Source of the DNA: Xenorhabdus cabanillasii
GTDB taxonomy: Bacteria; Pseudomonadota; Gammaproteobacteria; Enterobacterales; Enterobacteriaceae
Reading direction: 5' to 3'
Assembly: GCF_003386665.1 (NCBI RefSeq)
Contig: NZ_QTUB01000001.1
Coordinates: 2,232,001 to 2,296,000, forward strand
DNA length: 64,000 bases
Part shown: in pieces, positions 1 through 9,944 of the stretch
Layout of the letters: the number at the start of each line of letters is the position of its first letter
Position numbering within the stretch: position 1 is the stretch's first letter
Translations under genes and position numbers: made by a program
Notes under the pieces: model-generated
Databases searched by the model: none
Seen by the model: the letters and a program-made list of their open reading frames with translations, nothing else
What the model was told of the DNA's origin: nothing

Positions 1-130
1 ATATATTGTGTGCTCAAAAGATTTTTGGGTCTAGGTAGCACTATGCCATATTTTTTCACAGGATAAGATAAAATATTGTTTATACTGGCGGCTGAATTTT
101 CCTTGTAATTGATTATAGGCAGTAATTGAT

Positions 131-790
131 ATGACACAGGACGAACTGAAAAAAGCGGTAGGTTGGGCAGCACTGGAATATGTCAGACCAGGAACAATTG
201 TCGGGGTTGGTACAGGTTCAACGGCATCTCATTTTATTGATGCGTTGGGGACGATGAAAGACAAAATTGAAGGTGCAGTATCCAGCTCGGAAGCATCGAC
301 AGAGAAATTGAAAAGTCTTGGCATTCCTGTGCTTGATTGTAATGAAGTTGATTCTTTGGATATTTATGTTGATGGTGCTGATGAAATCAATGGCAACATG
401 CAAATGATTAAAGGTGGCGGAGCTGCACTGACCAGAGAGAAAATCATTTCTGCTGTGGCAAAGAAATTCATTTGTATCATTGATGAATCCAAGCAGGTTG
501 ATATATTGGGTAAATTCCCGTTACCGGTTGAAGTTATTCCGATGGCACGTGCTTATGTTGCCCGTGAGTTGGTGAAATTAGGAGGAACTCCGGTTTACCG
601 TCAGAACGTTGTTACTGATAATGGTAATGTCATTTTGGATGTTCATAATCTTGCCATTCTTAACCCAATCGAATTAGAAAACAAAATTAATGCTATTGCT
701 GGTGTGGTAACTGTTGGCTTATTTGCTAATCGTGGTGCGAATGTCGTACTGGTTGGTACAGCTAATGGTGTAAAAACGATTGCAGAGTAA
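131..790 (+). CDS. rpiA: ribose-5-phosphate isomerase A
   Basis: This cytosolic enzyme interconverts ribose 5-phosphate and ribulose 5-phosphate in the non-oxidative pentose phosphate pathway. The 219 residues match the family length. The phosphate-binding GTGST sits at 27-31, DGADE at 81-85 and KGGGAAL at 94-100. The residues used by the E. coli enzyme are all in place: D81, D84, K94 and the catalytic base E103. The ATG follows an AT-rich leader with a weak GC-poor ribosome site. serA lies downstream on the same strand, the usual enterobacterial neighbour, but a short hairpin and about 270 bp separate them, so they are probably transcribed separately. The assignment is secure. Confidence 0.97.
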   Translation: MTQDELKKAVGWAALEYVRPGTIVGVGTGSTASHFIDALGTMKDKIEGAVSSSEASTEKLKSLGIPVLDCNEVDSLDIYVDGADEINGNMQMIKGGGAALTREKIISAVAKKFICIIDESKQVDILGKFPLPVEVIPMARAYVARELVKLGGTPVYRQNVVTDNGNVILDVHNLAILNPIELENKINAIAGVVTVGLFANRGANVVLVGTANGVKTIAE

Positions 791-801
791 TTATTAATTA
801 G

Positions 802-830
802 GGGCAGAATATGCTGCCCTTAAAAAATTT
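802..830 (+). terminator. probable rpiA terminator
   Basis: GGGCAG pairs with CTGCCC (802-807 with 814-819) over a short loop, followed by an A/T-rich stretch ending in TTTT. It starts 11 bases after the rpiA stop codon. The stem is only 6 bp and the T tract is interrupted, so termination may be weak. Confidence 0.45.
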
Positions 831-1062
831 TCAGATTTATATTCAAAAAATAAAATTCAGATATATATATTGTATATTTGTCTAATTATTGCTCAAAGCT
901 CTGTATTTATCTCGTAACTAAAAGTTTTACTTTGCGTAACAACTTTTTTATTGTTTCTTATGCTGTTTTACAGGCAAACGATTGTATTGCTGTTGGCGTT
1001 TTTTTTGTTATGTTAGTAGAACCTATCGGCATTACGAAAATTAGTACAAATAAGGCGGATAA

Positions 1063-2304
1063 ATGGTTAAGGTATCTTTAGAAAAAGATAAAATTAAGTT
1101 TTTGCTGCTGGAAGGTGTTCATCAGAGCACAGTAGACAATTTGCGGGCAGCAGGGTACAGCAATATTGAGTATCATAAGGGCGCATTAGAACCGGAAGAG
1201 CTGAAAGAAGCAATTCGCGATGCCAGATTTGTGGGGATCCGTTCCCGTACTCAGTTAACCGAAGAAATTTTTGCTGCTGCTGAAAAATTAGTTGCAGTTG
1301 GGTGTTTCTGCATTGGCACTAATCAGGTTGATCTGAACGCCGCAGCAAAACGTGGTATTCCCGTATTTAACGCTCCGTTTTCCAATACACGCTCAGTGGC
1401 TGAAATGGTATTGGGAGAATTGCTGCTGTTATTGCGTCGAGTTCCAGAAGTCAATGCCAAAGCTCACAAAGGGGAATGGAACAAACAGGCTGCGGGTTGT
1501 TATGAAGCACGTGGCAAAAAATTAGGCATTATCGGTTACGGTCATATCGGTTCACAACTTAGTGTCCTGGCTGAAAGCATCGGTATGAATGTCTACTTCT
1601 TTGATATTGAACATAAATTACCGCTAGGAAACGCCCAGCAAGTTCATCACTTATCTGAATTGTTAAATATGAGTGATGTTGTGAGTCTGCATGTTCCTGA
1701 AACATCTTCAACCAAAAATATGATCGGTGCGGCAGAATTAGAGCTGATGAAACCGGGTTCAATTTTGATCAATGCTTCACGCGGTACTGTTATCGATATT
1801 CCTGCATTAGTCAATGCGTTAGAAATTGGGCATATTGCCGGTGCTGCAATTGATGTATTCCCCGTGGAGCCAGCAACCAACAACGAGCCTTTCGTCTCGC
1901 CATTAATTAAATTTGACAATGTACTGCTGACGCCACATATCGGCGGATCTACACAAGAAGCGCAACAGAATATCGGTTATGAAGTCGCCGGAAAATTGGT
2001 CAAATATTCTGACAACGGTTCTACACTGTCGGCGGTTAATTTCCCGGAAGTTTCACTGCCGGTACATGCTAAGGATACTAATCGATTACTGCACATCCAC
2101 GAAAACCGTCCGGGTATCTTAACCAGCATCAACCAGGTTTTCACCGATCAGGAAATCAATATTGAAGCACAATACCTGCGTACTGAAGGTGATATTGGTT
2201 ATGTGGTTATCGATATCATGACGCAAAATCCGGCTCAGGCTGAATTAGTTTTGCAACAACTAAGAGCTTTACCAGGTACAATCCGCTCCCGTCTGCTTTA
2301 CTAA
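1063..2304 (+). CDS. serA: D-3-phosphoglycerate dehydrogenase
   Basis: SerA catalyses the first committed step of serine synthesis, oxidising 3-phosphoglycerate to 3-phosphohydroxypyruvate with NAD. The 413-residue protein has the substrate-binding domain split around a Rossmann domain (GYGHIG at 158-163), the catalytic-loop motif HIGGSTQEAQ, and a C-terminal ACT domain from about residue 340, which in E. coli binds serine for feedback inhibition. It ends in RLLY as in E. coli, and is three residues longer because of a small insertion before the ACT domain. The chosen ATG gives the conserved N-terminus VKVSLEKDKI and is preceded by AGGCGGA. Serine made here feeds glycine to the gcv operon further along. 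Confidence 0.97.
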   Translation: MVKVSLEKDKIKFLLLEGVHQSTVDNLRAAGYSNIEYHKGALEPEELKEAIRDARFVGIRSRTQLTEEIFAAAEKLVAVGCFCIGTNQVDLNAAAKRGIPVFNAPFSNTRSVAEMVLGELLLLLRRVPEVNAKAHKGEWNKQAAGCYEARGKKLGIIGYGHIGSQLSVLAESIGMNVYFFDIEHKLPLGNAQQVHHLSELLNMSDVVSLHVPETSSTKNMIGAAELELMKPGSILINASRGTVIDIPALVNALEIGHIAGAAIDVFPVEPATNNEPFVSPLIKFDNVLLTPHIGGSTQEAQQNIGYEVAGKLVKYSDNGSTLSAVNFPEVSLPVHAKDTNRLLHIHENRPGILTSINQVFTDQEINIEAQYLRTEGDIGYVVIDIMTQNPAQAELVLQQLRALPGTIRSRLLY

Positions 2305-2367
2305 GGCGAGCTGTACTTAGTTGAATGAACAAGTAAGTTAGGTGAAAAACACGTAACCAAATAAATA

Positions 2368-2393
2368 AGGGCTATTGAAGAAACAATAGCCCT
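2368..2393. terminator. stem-loop between serA and fau
   Basis: AGGGCTATTG and CAATAGCCCT form a perfect 10-bp stem around a 6-base loop, between the convergent genes serA and fau. No strong T run follows on either strand, though the minus-strand side reads into ATTTAT. It is placed to act as a shared, possibly bidirectional terminator. Confidence 0.55.
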
Positions 2394-2428
2394 CGAACTA
2401 ATCTGCTAAACTCAATCCCCGGCAATTA

Positions 2429-3025
2429 TCATGACCAATGCCATATTTTTTCTGGTGTGATAATTTCTGGTAACGGAATATCCCAGCTTGCGCTGGGCAG
2501 CGTATTAATTAACTGAAAATTGTGTGCCAGCCCAATCGGGTAAAAATTTTGCTGTTGCCATTTGGCCAGTGTTCTGTCGTAGAACCCTCCTCCCATGCCT
2601 AACCGTTGCCCTGTAAGATCGAAAGCAACCAGAGGGATAAACATAACGTCCAGTTCAGAGATAGGTAAAACCTGCCTGACATCCAGTGATGGCTCTTCTA
2701 TATTAAAGTGGTTACGGACAAGAGAAGTTTCAGGTTGATAACGTAAGAACAGTAGGTGATTCCGGCTGAAAGGATGCAATACCGGCAAGTAAACTTGTTT
2801 ATTTTGCTGCCAAAATTGTTGAATCAATGGACGGGTATCTAATTCTCTATCAAAAGAGAGATACAGGGCAATTTTCTTCGCCTGAAGGATCTTTGGATGA
2901 GCCATGACTCGCTCGGCAGCTTGTAGAGCAAATTGCAGTTGTTGTTCAGGGGAAAGGCTTTTACGCAGCTGTCGGATTTCTTGTCTGATGCTTTTTCGGA
3001 GAGAGAGAAAAGAATCTGATTGCAT
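2429..3025 (-). CDS. fau: 5-formyltetrahydrofolate cyclo-ligase
   Basis: This enzyme (YgfA/FAU/MTHFS) converts 5-formyl-THF to 5,10-methenyl-THF with ATP, recycling an inhibitory folate by-product of glycine and serine metabolism. The 198-residue protein has the basic N-terminal helix (RKSIRQEIRQLRKSL) and the family signature GMGGGFYDR around 143-151, which binds nucleotide and folate. It lies just downstream of the 6S RNA gene on the same strand, the arrangement known in E. coli, where the ssrS transcript reads into this gene. Its folate role fits the nearby serA and gcvTHP genes. Confidence 0.95.
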   Translation of the reverse strand: MQSDSFLSLRKSIRQEIRQLRKSLSPEQQLQFALQAAERVMAHPKILQAKKIALYLSFDRELDTRPLIQQFWQQNKQVYLPVLHPFSRNHLLFLRYQPETSLVRNHFNIEEPSLDVRQVLPISELDVMFIPLVAFDLTGQRLGMGGGFYDRTLAKWQQQNFYPIGLAHNFQLINTLPSASWDIPLPEIITPEKIWHWS

Positions 3026-3074
3026 GATACCTGCCTATTTAGTAGTGCAGAAAAGGATACAAAACAGATAGATA

Positions 3075-3259
3075 GAATTCTCCAAGATGCCGTTACAGGT
3101 GGTAACCCTTGAACCCTTGGTTCAAGGTGAACGTGGAGTCGCCCCTATTAGGCTTCTTGGACTGGCCAAGCATGCTCACAAGAAACGGAGCACCACATTC
3201 TATAGATATGAAATATCGGCTCAGGGGACTTCCCTGCACACGAACACCTCAGAGAAAAT
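3075..3259 (-). ncRNA. ssrS: 6S RNA
   Basis: Read on the minus strand, the 5' end (TTTCTCTGAGGTGTTCG) and the 3' end (GCATCTTGGAGAATTC) pair to form the closing stem of 6S RNA. Internal blocks match the E. coli RNA closely: CCCCTGAGCCGATATTTCA, GTGAGCATGC, and CACCTTGAACCAAGGGTTCA. 6S RNA mimics an open promoter and sequesters sigma-70 RNA polymerase in stationary phase. The position between zapA and fau is conserved. The ends are estimated from the E. coli transcript and could be off by a few bases. Confidence 0.95.
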
Positions 3260-3427
3260 TTTTTATCACTTAAGCCATTAGCAGAGAACCATTAAATCAG
3301 GAGCCTACCCGTTTGGTTTTAAGTAACATCATGTGACCTATTGTATGTAACTAAATGGAGAAAGCAACTGGTTATATTCATCTATCGTGACTACTGCCTG
3401 ATTTATCAACAAATGACAGATAGGTGG

Positions 3428-3736
3428 TCAGCTAATTTTATTACCTTGCTCTAATAAGGCTTGCTCAATAGTCTGCTGGAGCATTTTAATTTTCTGTTCC
3501 ATATTGTAGGAATAATCACGGGTTTTCATTTTTTCTTGTGCTAACTCGTGACAGATATTCAGTGCCACAATAAAAACCAGTTGCTCAGTGTTAGTCACTC
3601 TGGTGCGTTCTTTGAGGTTATGCAAACGCTGATCAAGTTCCTCCGCCGCAGCCTGTAATGCTTCTATCTGCTCTGGTGGACAATTGACACGTAATGACCG
3701 CCCAAAAATCTGAATATCTACTGGTTGTGCAGACAT
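3428..3736 (-). CDS. zapA: cell division protein ZapA
   Basis: ZapA cross-links FtsZ filaments in the Z-ring and recruits ZapB. The 102-residue protein starts with the conserved beta-hairpin head ([13 protein letters not shown]) followed by a long helix and a C-terminal coiled coil from about residue 70, as expected for the dumbbell-shaped tetramer. It is slightly shorter than the 109-residue E. coli protein. It lies upstream of ssrS and fau on the minus strand and diverges from ygfB, an arrangement conserved across enterobacteria. Confidence 0.95.
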   Translation of the reverse strand: MSAQPVDIQIFGRSLRVNCPPEQIEALQAAAEELDQRLHNLKERTRVTNTEQLVFIVALNICHELAQEKMKTRDYSYNMEQKIKMLQQTIEQALLEQGNKIS

Positions 3737-4002
3737 GACACCTTCCTGATTTATTACTGTATCGATACCTTTGTTGATACCTTAATTCTGATATACACCC
3801 TTTAGCTTTCAAGTTGCTATATGTTATTAGCTGTAACTCGAAATTTATTGGGGGTAAAAAACATATTTTGGTATAAAAATAAGGCCGACACCAATCATTA
3901 CCGTACAATACCAAAAGACAACCTGATGATGTTGTCTGGTATAGCGACTCCCCTTGATGGTAGCATAGCATGAACTTATATCGCCAACGATGATCAATAT
4001 AC

Positions 4003-4584
4003 ATGTCTATACAAAACTCATTACCTAATTATCAATCATTTGATGAAATTTTGCATCAACAGTCCGTTGCACTGACAGCCGCAGAAATGCATGGCTTAAT
4101 AAGTGGTTTATTATGTGGTGGAAATCACGACAGTAGCTGGCAGACTCTTGTACATGATCTCACTAATGATGGCCTTGCATTTTCACAGACACTCGCACAG
4201 CCAATCAGAGAATTGTATGAAGTCACTTTCGAATCATTGGATGATAGTAACTTTAATTTTAATTTACTGCTTCCTGATGATGAAGCTGGTGTTTTTGCAT
4301 GTGCTGACGCGTTGGCAGGATGGGTAAACCATTTCTTGTTGGGATTGGGGGTTGCAGATCCAAAAATAACAGAAAGAAAAGAAATTCAGGAAGTTATTAC
4401 TGATTTACGTAATATAGGTATGCTGGGATACGACGAAGATGAAGATCAAGAAGAGCTATCTCAGGCACTGGAAGAAGTATTGGAATATGTCCGTGTTGCA
4501 GTGCAGCTCTGTTACATTGCACTGGCGACGCCCAAAAAAGCAGGCAATACAACGAAAAAAGATGAAAAACCAACGCTGCATTGA
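4003..4584 (+). CDS. ygfB: UPF0149 family protein YgfB
   Basis: This 193-residue member of the UPF0149/YecA-like family has the conserved stretches [30 protein letters not shown] and [16 protein letters not shown], and ends in KPTLH as in E. coli. It is predicted to be a helical cytosolic protein. In Pseudomonas a YgfB homologue acts as a transcription regulator of beta-lactam resistance genes; the role in this organism is unknown. It is the first gene of the ygfB-pepP-ubiH-ubiI operon and its stop codon lies 47 bp before pepP. Confidence 0.93.
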   Translation: MSIQNSLPNYQSFDEILHQQSVALTAAEMHGLISGLLCGGNHDSSWQTLVHDLTNDGLAFSQTLAQPIRELYEVTFESLDDSNFNFNLLLPDDEAGVFACADALAGWVNHFLLGLGVADPKITERKEIQEVITDLRNIGMLGYDEDEDQEELSQALEEVLEYVRVAVQLCYIALATPKKAGNTTKKDEKPTLH

Positions 4585-4631
4585 TTGGTAATTAACTAAT
4601 TATTAATAATAACGAGATTGCAGGAGAGGGT

Positions 4632-5948
4632 ATGATTAAACAAGAATATTTATCCCGTCGTCAGGCATTATTGTCAAAAATGGCACCGGCCAGCGCGGCC
4701 ATTATTTTTGCGGCCCTGCCTGCGACACGCAACTCAGATAGTGAATATTCTTATCGTCAGCACAGTGATTTTCTTTACCTGACTGGGTTTAATGAACCAG
4801 AATCTGTTCTTATTCTTATTAAAAGCGATGAAACTCACAACCACAGTGTGTTGTTTAATCGAGTGCGTGATCTTACCGCAGAAATCTGGTTTGGTCGTCG
4901 GCTTGGGCAGGAAGCCGCTCCAGAAAAACTGGGGGTGGATCGTGCTCTGCCATTTAATGATATTGATGAACAACTCTACCTCTTGCTGAATGGGTTAGAT
5001 GTGGTTTATCACGCTCAGGGGGAATTTGAATATGCTGATAAGATCGTATTCAGTGCTCTGAATAAGTTACGTAAGAATAGCCGTCGTAATCTCAGTACCC
5101 CATCAATAATGGCAGACTGGCGTCCGTGGCTACATGAAATGCGCTTGTTTAAATCAGAAGCTGAGTTGGAAATCATGCGCAAAGCCGGGAAAATCAGTGC
5201 TCAAGCACATACCAGAGCTATGCGAAGCTGCCGCCCGAATATGTTTGAATATCAGCTTGAAGCTGATATTCACCATGAATTTACCTATCACGGTGCGCGC
5301 TACCCTGCTTATAACACCATTGTTGGTGCAGGAGAAAATGCTTGTATCCTGCATTACACAGAAAACGACCGTCGTATGAAAGATGGCGATTTAGTGTTGA
5401 TCGATGCAGGTTGTGAATATGAAGGGTATGCGGGGGACATTACACGGACGTTTCCGGTTAATGGCAAATTTACCCGCCCTCAACGAGAAATTTATGACAT
5501 TGTGCTGAAATCCGTCAATGTCTCCCTTGAACTTTATAAACCGGGTACTAGCATTCGTGAAGTGACCGAGCAGGTTGTGCGTATCATGGTTGAAGAGCTG
5601 GTTAAACTGGGCATTATGCATGGTGAAGTGGAATATTTGATCGAGACCAATGCCTATCGCCAATTTTTCATGCATGGTTTAAGCCATTGGCTTGGGCTGG
5701 ATGTCCACGATGTGGGGCATTACGGTGTTGATCGTGATCGCATTCTGGAACCTGGCATGGTACTGACCGTTGAGCCGGGGCTGTATATCGCACCGGATGC
5801 TGATGTGCCGCCGGAATACCGCGGTATCGGGGTCCGTATTGAAGACGATATTGTGATTACAGAATCAGGCAATGAGAATTTGACTGAGTATGTCGTTAAA
5901 GATCCTGATGAAATAGAAGCACTGATGGCACAGGCTAAACAGGGTTAG
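4632..5948 (+). CDS. pepP: Xaa-Pro aminopeptidase
   Basis: PepP removes an N-terminal residue that precedes proline in peptides. The 438-residue protein has the aminopeptidase P N-terminal domain and a C-terminal pita-bread metallopeptidase domain. By alignment with the E. coli enzyme the dimanganese ligands are D257 (in LVLIDAGCEY), D268 (AGDITRTFP), H351 (HGLSHWLGLDVHD), E380 (LTVEPGLY) and E403 (VRIEDDIVIT); all are present. It is 47 bp from ygfB and 29 bp from ubiH, so it is part of one operon. A GGAGAGGGT ribosome site precedes the ATG. Confidence 0.96.
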   Translation: MIKQEYLSRRQALLSKMAPASAAIIFAALPATRNSDSEYSYRQHSDFLYLTGFNEPESVLILIKSDETHNHSVLFNRVRDLTAEIWFGRRLGQEAAPEKLGVDRALPFNDIDEQLYLLLNGLDVVYHAQGEFEYADKIVFSALNKLRKNSRRNLSTPSIMADWRPWLHEMRLFKSEAELEIMRKAGKISAQAHTRAMRSCRPNMFEYQLEADIHHEFTYHGARYPAYNTIVGAGENACILHYTENDRRMKDGDLVLIDAGCEYEGYAGDITRTFPVNGKFTRPQREIYDIVLKSVNVSLELYKPGTSIREVTEQVVRIMVEELVKLGIMHGEVEYLIETNAYRQFFMHGLSHWLGLDVHDVGHYGVDRDRILEPGMVLTVEPGLYIAPDADVPPEYRGIGVRIEDDIVITESGNENLTEYVVKDPDEIEALMAQAKQG

Positions 5949-5977
5949 AGTTACAGTAATCAGGAAGCCAAATCATA

Positions 5978-7168
5978 ATGAGCGTGATTATCGTGGGAGG
6001 AGGGATGGCTGGTGCAACATTAGCACTTGCCATTTCTTCTTTGAGCCGGGGGCAGTTGCAAGTCTCCTTAGTTGAAGCAGCAGAGCCAACACAGCAACAT
6101 CCGGGTTTTGATGCAAGGGCGATTGCCTTAGCTGATGGTACATGTCAGCGTTTGAGCCAGATAGGTGTCTGGTCTGCACTGAAAGATTGTGTGACCCCAA
6201 TTACTCACGTTCATGTCAGTGACCGTGGTTGTAGTGGGTTTGTCAATATCCGGGCTGACGATTATGACATTCCGGCATTGGGTAATGTTATTGAGCTGCA
6301 TGATGCCGGAAACCGTTTGTTTGATTTATTAAAACAGGCACCGAATATCAAACTTTATTGTCCGGCTAAAGTGAATGCTGTTGAGCGTCTGGACACTTCA
6401 GTTTCTATTACCTTGAATAGTGGTGAAAAACTTACGGGAAAACTGTTGATAGCAGCGGACGGAAGCCAGTCTTCCGTAGCAAAAGCCTGTAATATCCTGT
6501 GGCAGCGGCAGGATTACAGTCAGGTTGCCATCATTGCCAATGTCCTGACATCTGAACATCCCCGAGGCCGGGCATTTGAGCGCTTTACTGAACATGGCCC
6601 GCTGGCACTGCTGCCAATGTCAGAAGGGCGCAGCTCGTTAGTCTGGTGTCATCCATTGGATAAATGGACGGAAATTAATCAGTGGGAAGATGCCGAGTTT
6701 CTCCGTCAACTGCAAAAAGCGTTTGGCTGGCGCCTGGGAAAAATGTTGGAAACAGGTCAGCGGTACAGTTACCCACTGACTTTATCTACATCCAAACAGC
6801 AGATCAGCCATCGTTTGGCATTAGTAGGTAATTCATCTCAAACTCTGCATCCAATCGCAGGGCAGGGCTTTAACTTAGGTATGCGTGATGTAATGGCATT
6901 AGCTCAGGTTATTTCGGCTGCTGCGATTGAGGGGCACGATATCGGCTCTTATAACGTTCTGACTCGTTATCAACAGCAACGCTTTGCAGATCGTGAGGTA
7001 ACAATCGGTATTACTGATGGGCTGGTCAGGTTGTTTGCCAATGACTATTTTCCGTTGAGAATCGGACGCAATTTTGGCCTGATGACGATGGAAATGTTGC
7101 CACTGATAAAGGGCACATTGGCCCGTCAGACATTGGGTTGGGTTGCCCATCATTCAATGGCAGAATAA
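5978..7168 (+). CDS. ubiH: 2-octaprenyl-6-methoxyphenol hydroxylase
   Basis: UbiH is a class A flavin monooxygenase that hydroxylates the ring in ubiquinone synthesis (C1 position), working in the Ubi metabolon. The 396-residue protein opens with an FAD-binding Rossmann motif (IVGGGMAGATLAL, 5-17). It has the UbiH/F/I signature near residue 283, where the usual GD is replaced by GN (VGNSSQTLHPIAGQG); the E. coli protein has the same GN. The next gene encodes the paralogous hydroxylase UbiI, 24 bp downstream. Confidence 0.95.
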   Translation: MSVIIVGGGMAGATLALAISSLSRGQLQVSLVEAAEPTQQHPGFDARAIALADGTCQRLSQIGVWSALKDCVTPITHVHVSDRGCSGFVNIRADDYDIPALGNVIELHDAGNRLFDLLKQAPNIKLYCPAKVNAVERLDTSVSITLNSGEKLTGKLLIAADGSQSSVAKACNILWQRQDYSQVAIIANVLTSEHPRGRAFERFTEHGPLALLPMSEGRSSLVWCHPLDKWTEINQWEDAEFLRQLQKAFGWRLGKMLETGQRYSYPLTLSTSKQQISHRLALVGNSSQTLHPIAGQGFNLGMRDVMALAQVISAAAIEGHDIGSYNVLTRYQQQRFADREVTIGITDGLVRLFANDYFPLRIGRNFGLMTMEMLPLIKGTLARQTLGWVAHHSMAE

Positions 7169-7192
7169 GTCAGATTAAGAGGAAATAAAAAC

Positions 7193-8425
7193 ATGCAATC
7201 ATTTGATGTGGTGATCGCAGGAGGCGGTATGGTTGGCCTTGCGCTGGCCTGTGGTTTACATGGTAGCGGCTTGCGCATCGCGATTGTAGAAGAGCATCCA
7301 CCAACCAGTATTTTTCATACCGATGATGAACATGCGTTGCGTGTTTCTGCCATCAATGCAGCCAGCGAACGGTTATTAACCCATCTCGGTGTTTGGCAGA
7401 AGCTCCTCGCAATGCGTGCCAGCCCTTATCAGGGGATGGAAGTCTGGGATCAGGATAGCTTCGGTCGTATTCAGTTCAATGCGGCGGAAAATGGCCTCAA
7501 TCATCTTGGACACATTATCGAAAATAATGTGATCCGACAGGCTCTTTGGCAACAGGCTGAAAGTTTATCTGATGTAACCATGTTTACCCCTGTTTCTCTT
7601 AAGAATGTTGTCTGGGGAGAAAACGAAGCTTTTATTACCCTGTCCGACGAGCGAATGTTGACTTCACGGTTAGTTGTTGGTGCAGATGGTGCTCATTCAT
7701 GGTTGCGTCAGCATGCAGATATTCCACTGACTTTCTGGGATTACGAACATTATGCATTGGTTGCGACTATTCGTACTGTGGAACCTCATAAAGGGGTTGC
7801 GCGCCAGGTTTTTCATGGGGATGGTATTCTTGCTTTCCTGCCACTTTCTGATCCTCATTTATGCTCTATTGTCTGGTCATTGCCTGCGGAAGCGGCGCAA
7901 CAGCGCAAGACAATGGAGACTGAGTTGTTTAACCGGCAATTGAGTGTCACTTTTGACATGCGACTTGGGCAGTGTGAGTTGATCAGTGACCGTCAGACTA
8001 TCCCATTAATAGGACGCTATGCCCGGAATTTTGCTGCACATCGGTTAGCTTTATTGGGAGATGCAGCACATACAATCCATCCATTGGCCGGGCAGGGAGT
8101 CAATCTGGGGTTTATGGATGTAGCAGAGTTGATCGGAGAATTGATCCGTTTGAACCAGCAAGGCAAAGATATCGGTCAATATCTCTATCTTGGTCGTTAT
8201 GAGCGTCGCCGTAAACACAGTGCGGCTGTCATGCTGGCTGGTATGCAGGGATTTCGGCAGCTATTTGATGGGAATAATCCTGTCAAGAAACTATTTCGTG
8301 ATCTAGGGCTGACTTTGGCTAACAGTTTCCCCGGAATAAAGCCACAATTACTCCGTCATGCGATGGGTCTTCATGATCTGCCGGATTGGTTGATTACTCA
8401 AACCTCTTCAGTTGAAAAAATCTAA
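7193..8425 (+). CDS. ubiI: 2-octaprenylphenol hydroxylase UbiI (VisC)
   Basis: UbiI hydroxylates C5 of the ubiquinone precursor ring. The 410-residue flavoprotein shares the architecture of UbiH: FAD motif FDVVIAGGGMVGLAL at the N-terminus, DG motif (VVGADGAHSWLR) mid-protein, and the second FAD motif LLGDAAHTIHPLAGQG in the C-terminal half. It is the last gene of the operon, preceded by an AAGAGGAAA ribosome site, and a 36-base inverted repeat lies about 40 bp after its stop codon. Confidence 0.95.
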   Translation: MQSFDVVIAGGGMVGLALACGLHGSGLRIAIVEEHPPTSIFHTDDEHALRVSAINAASERLLTHLGVWQKLLAMRASPYQGMEVWDQDSFGRIQFNAAENGLNHLGHIIENNVIRQALWQQAESLSDVTMFTPVSLKNVVWGENEAFITLSDERMLTSRLVVGADGAHSWLRQHADIPLTFWDYEHYALVATIRTVEPHKGVARQVFHGDGILAFLPLSDPHLCSIVWSLPAEAAQQRKTMETELFNRQLSVTFDMRLGQCELISDRQTIPLIGRYARNFAAHRLALLGDAAHTIHPLAGQGVNLGFMDVAELIGELIRLNQQGKDIGQYLYLGRYERRRKHSAAVMLAGMQGFRQLFDGNNPVKKLFRDLGLTLANSFPGIKPQLLRHAMGLHDLPDWLITQTSSVEKI

Positions 8426-8464
8426 TTTTTCCTCTTATTTGGGATTAGTTTTTTTTATATCAGG

Positions 8465-8500
8465 CTAAAGTGTATTCAGTTGGTTTGCTTCACACTTTAG
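8465..8500 (+). terminator. possible ubi operon terminator
   Basis: CTAAAGTGT (8465-8473) pairs with ACACTTTAG (8492-8500), and the stem can extend by a few flanking bases. The stem lacks GC strength and the following T content is modest, so it may instead be a regulatory inverted repeat ahead of gcvT. Confidence 0.35.
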
Positions 8501-8800
8501 TCTGTTTGTAATAAAAAAAAGAATATTTTTTACATATTACTGCCATTTTTTAGCGTTCCCACACAATAAAATAGAAAAAAATTCCGCATGATAGTGAAGG
8601 GTTTTTGAAGGCATCATTGTTATGTTGATAATTTATTTTATGGTTCATTTCCATTTTCAGTGATAACTTCTAGTCCAAGGTATCGTTTGCGTCATTAACC
8701 GCTTCTTTGTTTCATGATCCAACATTTGCCGGTTAATACGCCGTATATATGTTATTCAGATCAAGAACGTTTTCATGTCAAAAATGGAAAGAGGGAAATA
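8501..8800 (+). promoter_or_regulatory. gcvTHP upstream region
   Basis: About 300 bp of AT-rich DNA separates ubiI from gcvT. In E. coli the equivalent region binds GcvA, Lrp and PurR. I cannot assign individual boxes here with confidence. I looked for the tandem glycine aptamer of non-enteric gcv operons and see no such structure. The unusual feature is its AT-rich, poly-A-containing first half, which would suit Lrp binding; that is inference. Confidence 0.4.
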
Positions 8801-9898
8801 ATGTCAAAACACACCCCACTATATGATCAGCATCTGACATGCGGGGCGCGCATGGTGGATTTTCATGGCTGGATGATGCCCCTTCACTACGGTTCACAAA
8901 TCGACGAGCATCACGCGGTGCGTACTGACGCAGGTATGTTCGACGTTTCCCATATGACCATTATGGATTTGCACGGCGCAGGTTGCCGTGATTTTCTCCG
9001 TTATCTTCTGGCAAATGATGTTGCTAAGCTGACTGAAAAAGGTAAGGCGCTTTATACCGGCATGCTTAATGCTTCCGCTGGTGTTATTGATGACCTGATT
9101 GTCTATTTTTTCACTGATAATTTTTATCGCATGGTCGTTAACTCGGCAACTCGTGAAAAAGATTTAGCTTGGATCCAACAACATGCGGAGAAATACTCTG
9201 TTGAGATCACCGTTCGTAATGACTTGGCGCTGATTGCAGTTCAAGGTCCTAACGCACAATCCAGAGTCCAGTCTTTGTTAAATAATGAGCAAAAGCAATC
9301 CATTGCAGGCATGAAACCTTTCTTTGGTGTGCAATCTGGTGACTTATTTATCGCAACTACCGGTTATACCGGTGAAGCGGGTTATGAAATTGCATTGCCT
9401 CAGGAACAAGCTGTTGATTTTTGGCAGCAGTTACTGAAAGAAGGAGTTAAACCAGCGGGACTGGGAGCACGGGATACACTGCGCCTTGAAGCCGGTATGA
9501 ACCTTTATGGTCAGGAAATGGATGAATCCATCTCACCTTTGGCTGCGAATATGGGATGGACGATTGCATGGGCACCGGAAGAGCGCCAATTTATTGGCCG
9601 TGAAGCTCTGTTGAAACAGCGTGAAGCTGGGACAGAACAATTGGTTGGGTTAATCATGCGTGAAAAAGGCGTCTTGCGCAGTGGGTTAACGGTTAGTTTC
9701 ACTGATGAAACTGGTGAAGTACGTTTTGGTGTTATTACCAGTGGAACATTCTCACCTACATTAGGATTCAGTATTGCCCTTGCCAGGATGCCGCAAGGGG
9801 TTGGAGAACAGGCGATTGTCCAGATCCGTAATCGCGAGATGTCGGTTCAGGTTGTTAAACCGGGTTTTGTCAGGATGGGAAAATCGCTTGTAGGATGA
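8801..9898 (+). CDS. gcvT: glycine cleavage system T protein (aminomethyltransferase)
   Basis: GcvT transfers the methylene group from aminomethyl-lipoyl H protein to tetrahydrofolate, releasing ammonia and 5,10-methylene-THF. The start at 8801 ([11 protein letters not shown]) is chosen because it is preceded by GAAAGAGGGA and gives the 365-residue length of the family; the in-frame ATG 87 bp upstream has no comparable ribosome site. Conserved blocks include [18 protein letters not shown] and [12 protein letters not shown], the last holding the folate-site region. gcvH starts 47 bp downstream. Confidence 0.96.
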   Translation: MSKHTPLYDQHLTCGARMVDFHGWMMPLHYGSQIDEHHAVRTDAGMFDVSHMTIMDLHGAGCRDFLRYLLANDVAKLTEKGKALYTGMLNASAGVIDDLIVYFFTDNFYRMVVNSATREKDLAWIQQHAEKYSVEITVRNDLALIAVQGPNAQSRVQSLLNNEQKQSIAGMKPFFGVQSGDLFIATTGYTGEAGYEIALPQEQAVDFWQQLLKEGVKPAGLGARDTLRLEAGMNLYGQEMDESISPLAANMGWTIAWAPEERQFIGREALLKQREAGTEQLVGLIMREKGVLRSGLTVSFTDETGEVRFGVITSGTFSPTLGFSIALARMPQGVGEQAIVQIRNREMSVQVVKPGFVRMGKSLVG

Positions 9899-9944
9899 TT
9901 TTGGTCGCAACATTTTAATGAATAAAAATAAGGAGATGGAACCG

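Noticed and set aside
878..1081. 67-codon plus-strand frame upstream of serA
   Set aside because: It overlaps the serA start, has no ribosome site, and its residues look like translated leader DNA.
3087..3281. 64-codon plus-strand frame
   Set aside because: It lies antisense within the 6S RNA gene, whose conserved sequence explains the open frame.
8426..8800. Possible glycine riboswitch upstream of gcvT
   Set aside because: No tandem glycine-aptamer core could be recognised, and enterobacterial gcv operons use protein regulators.
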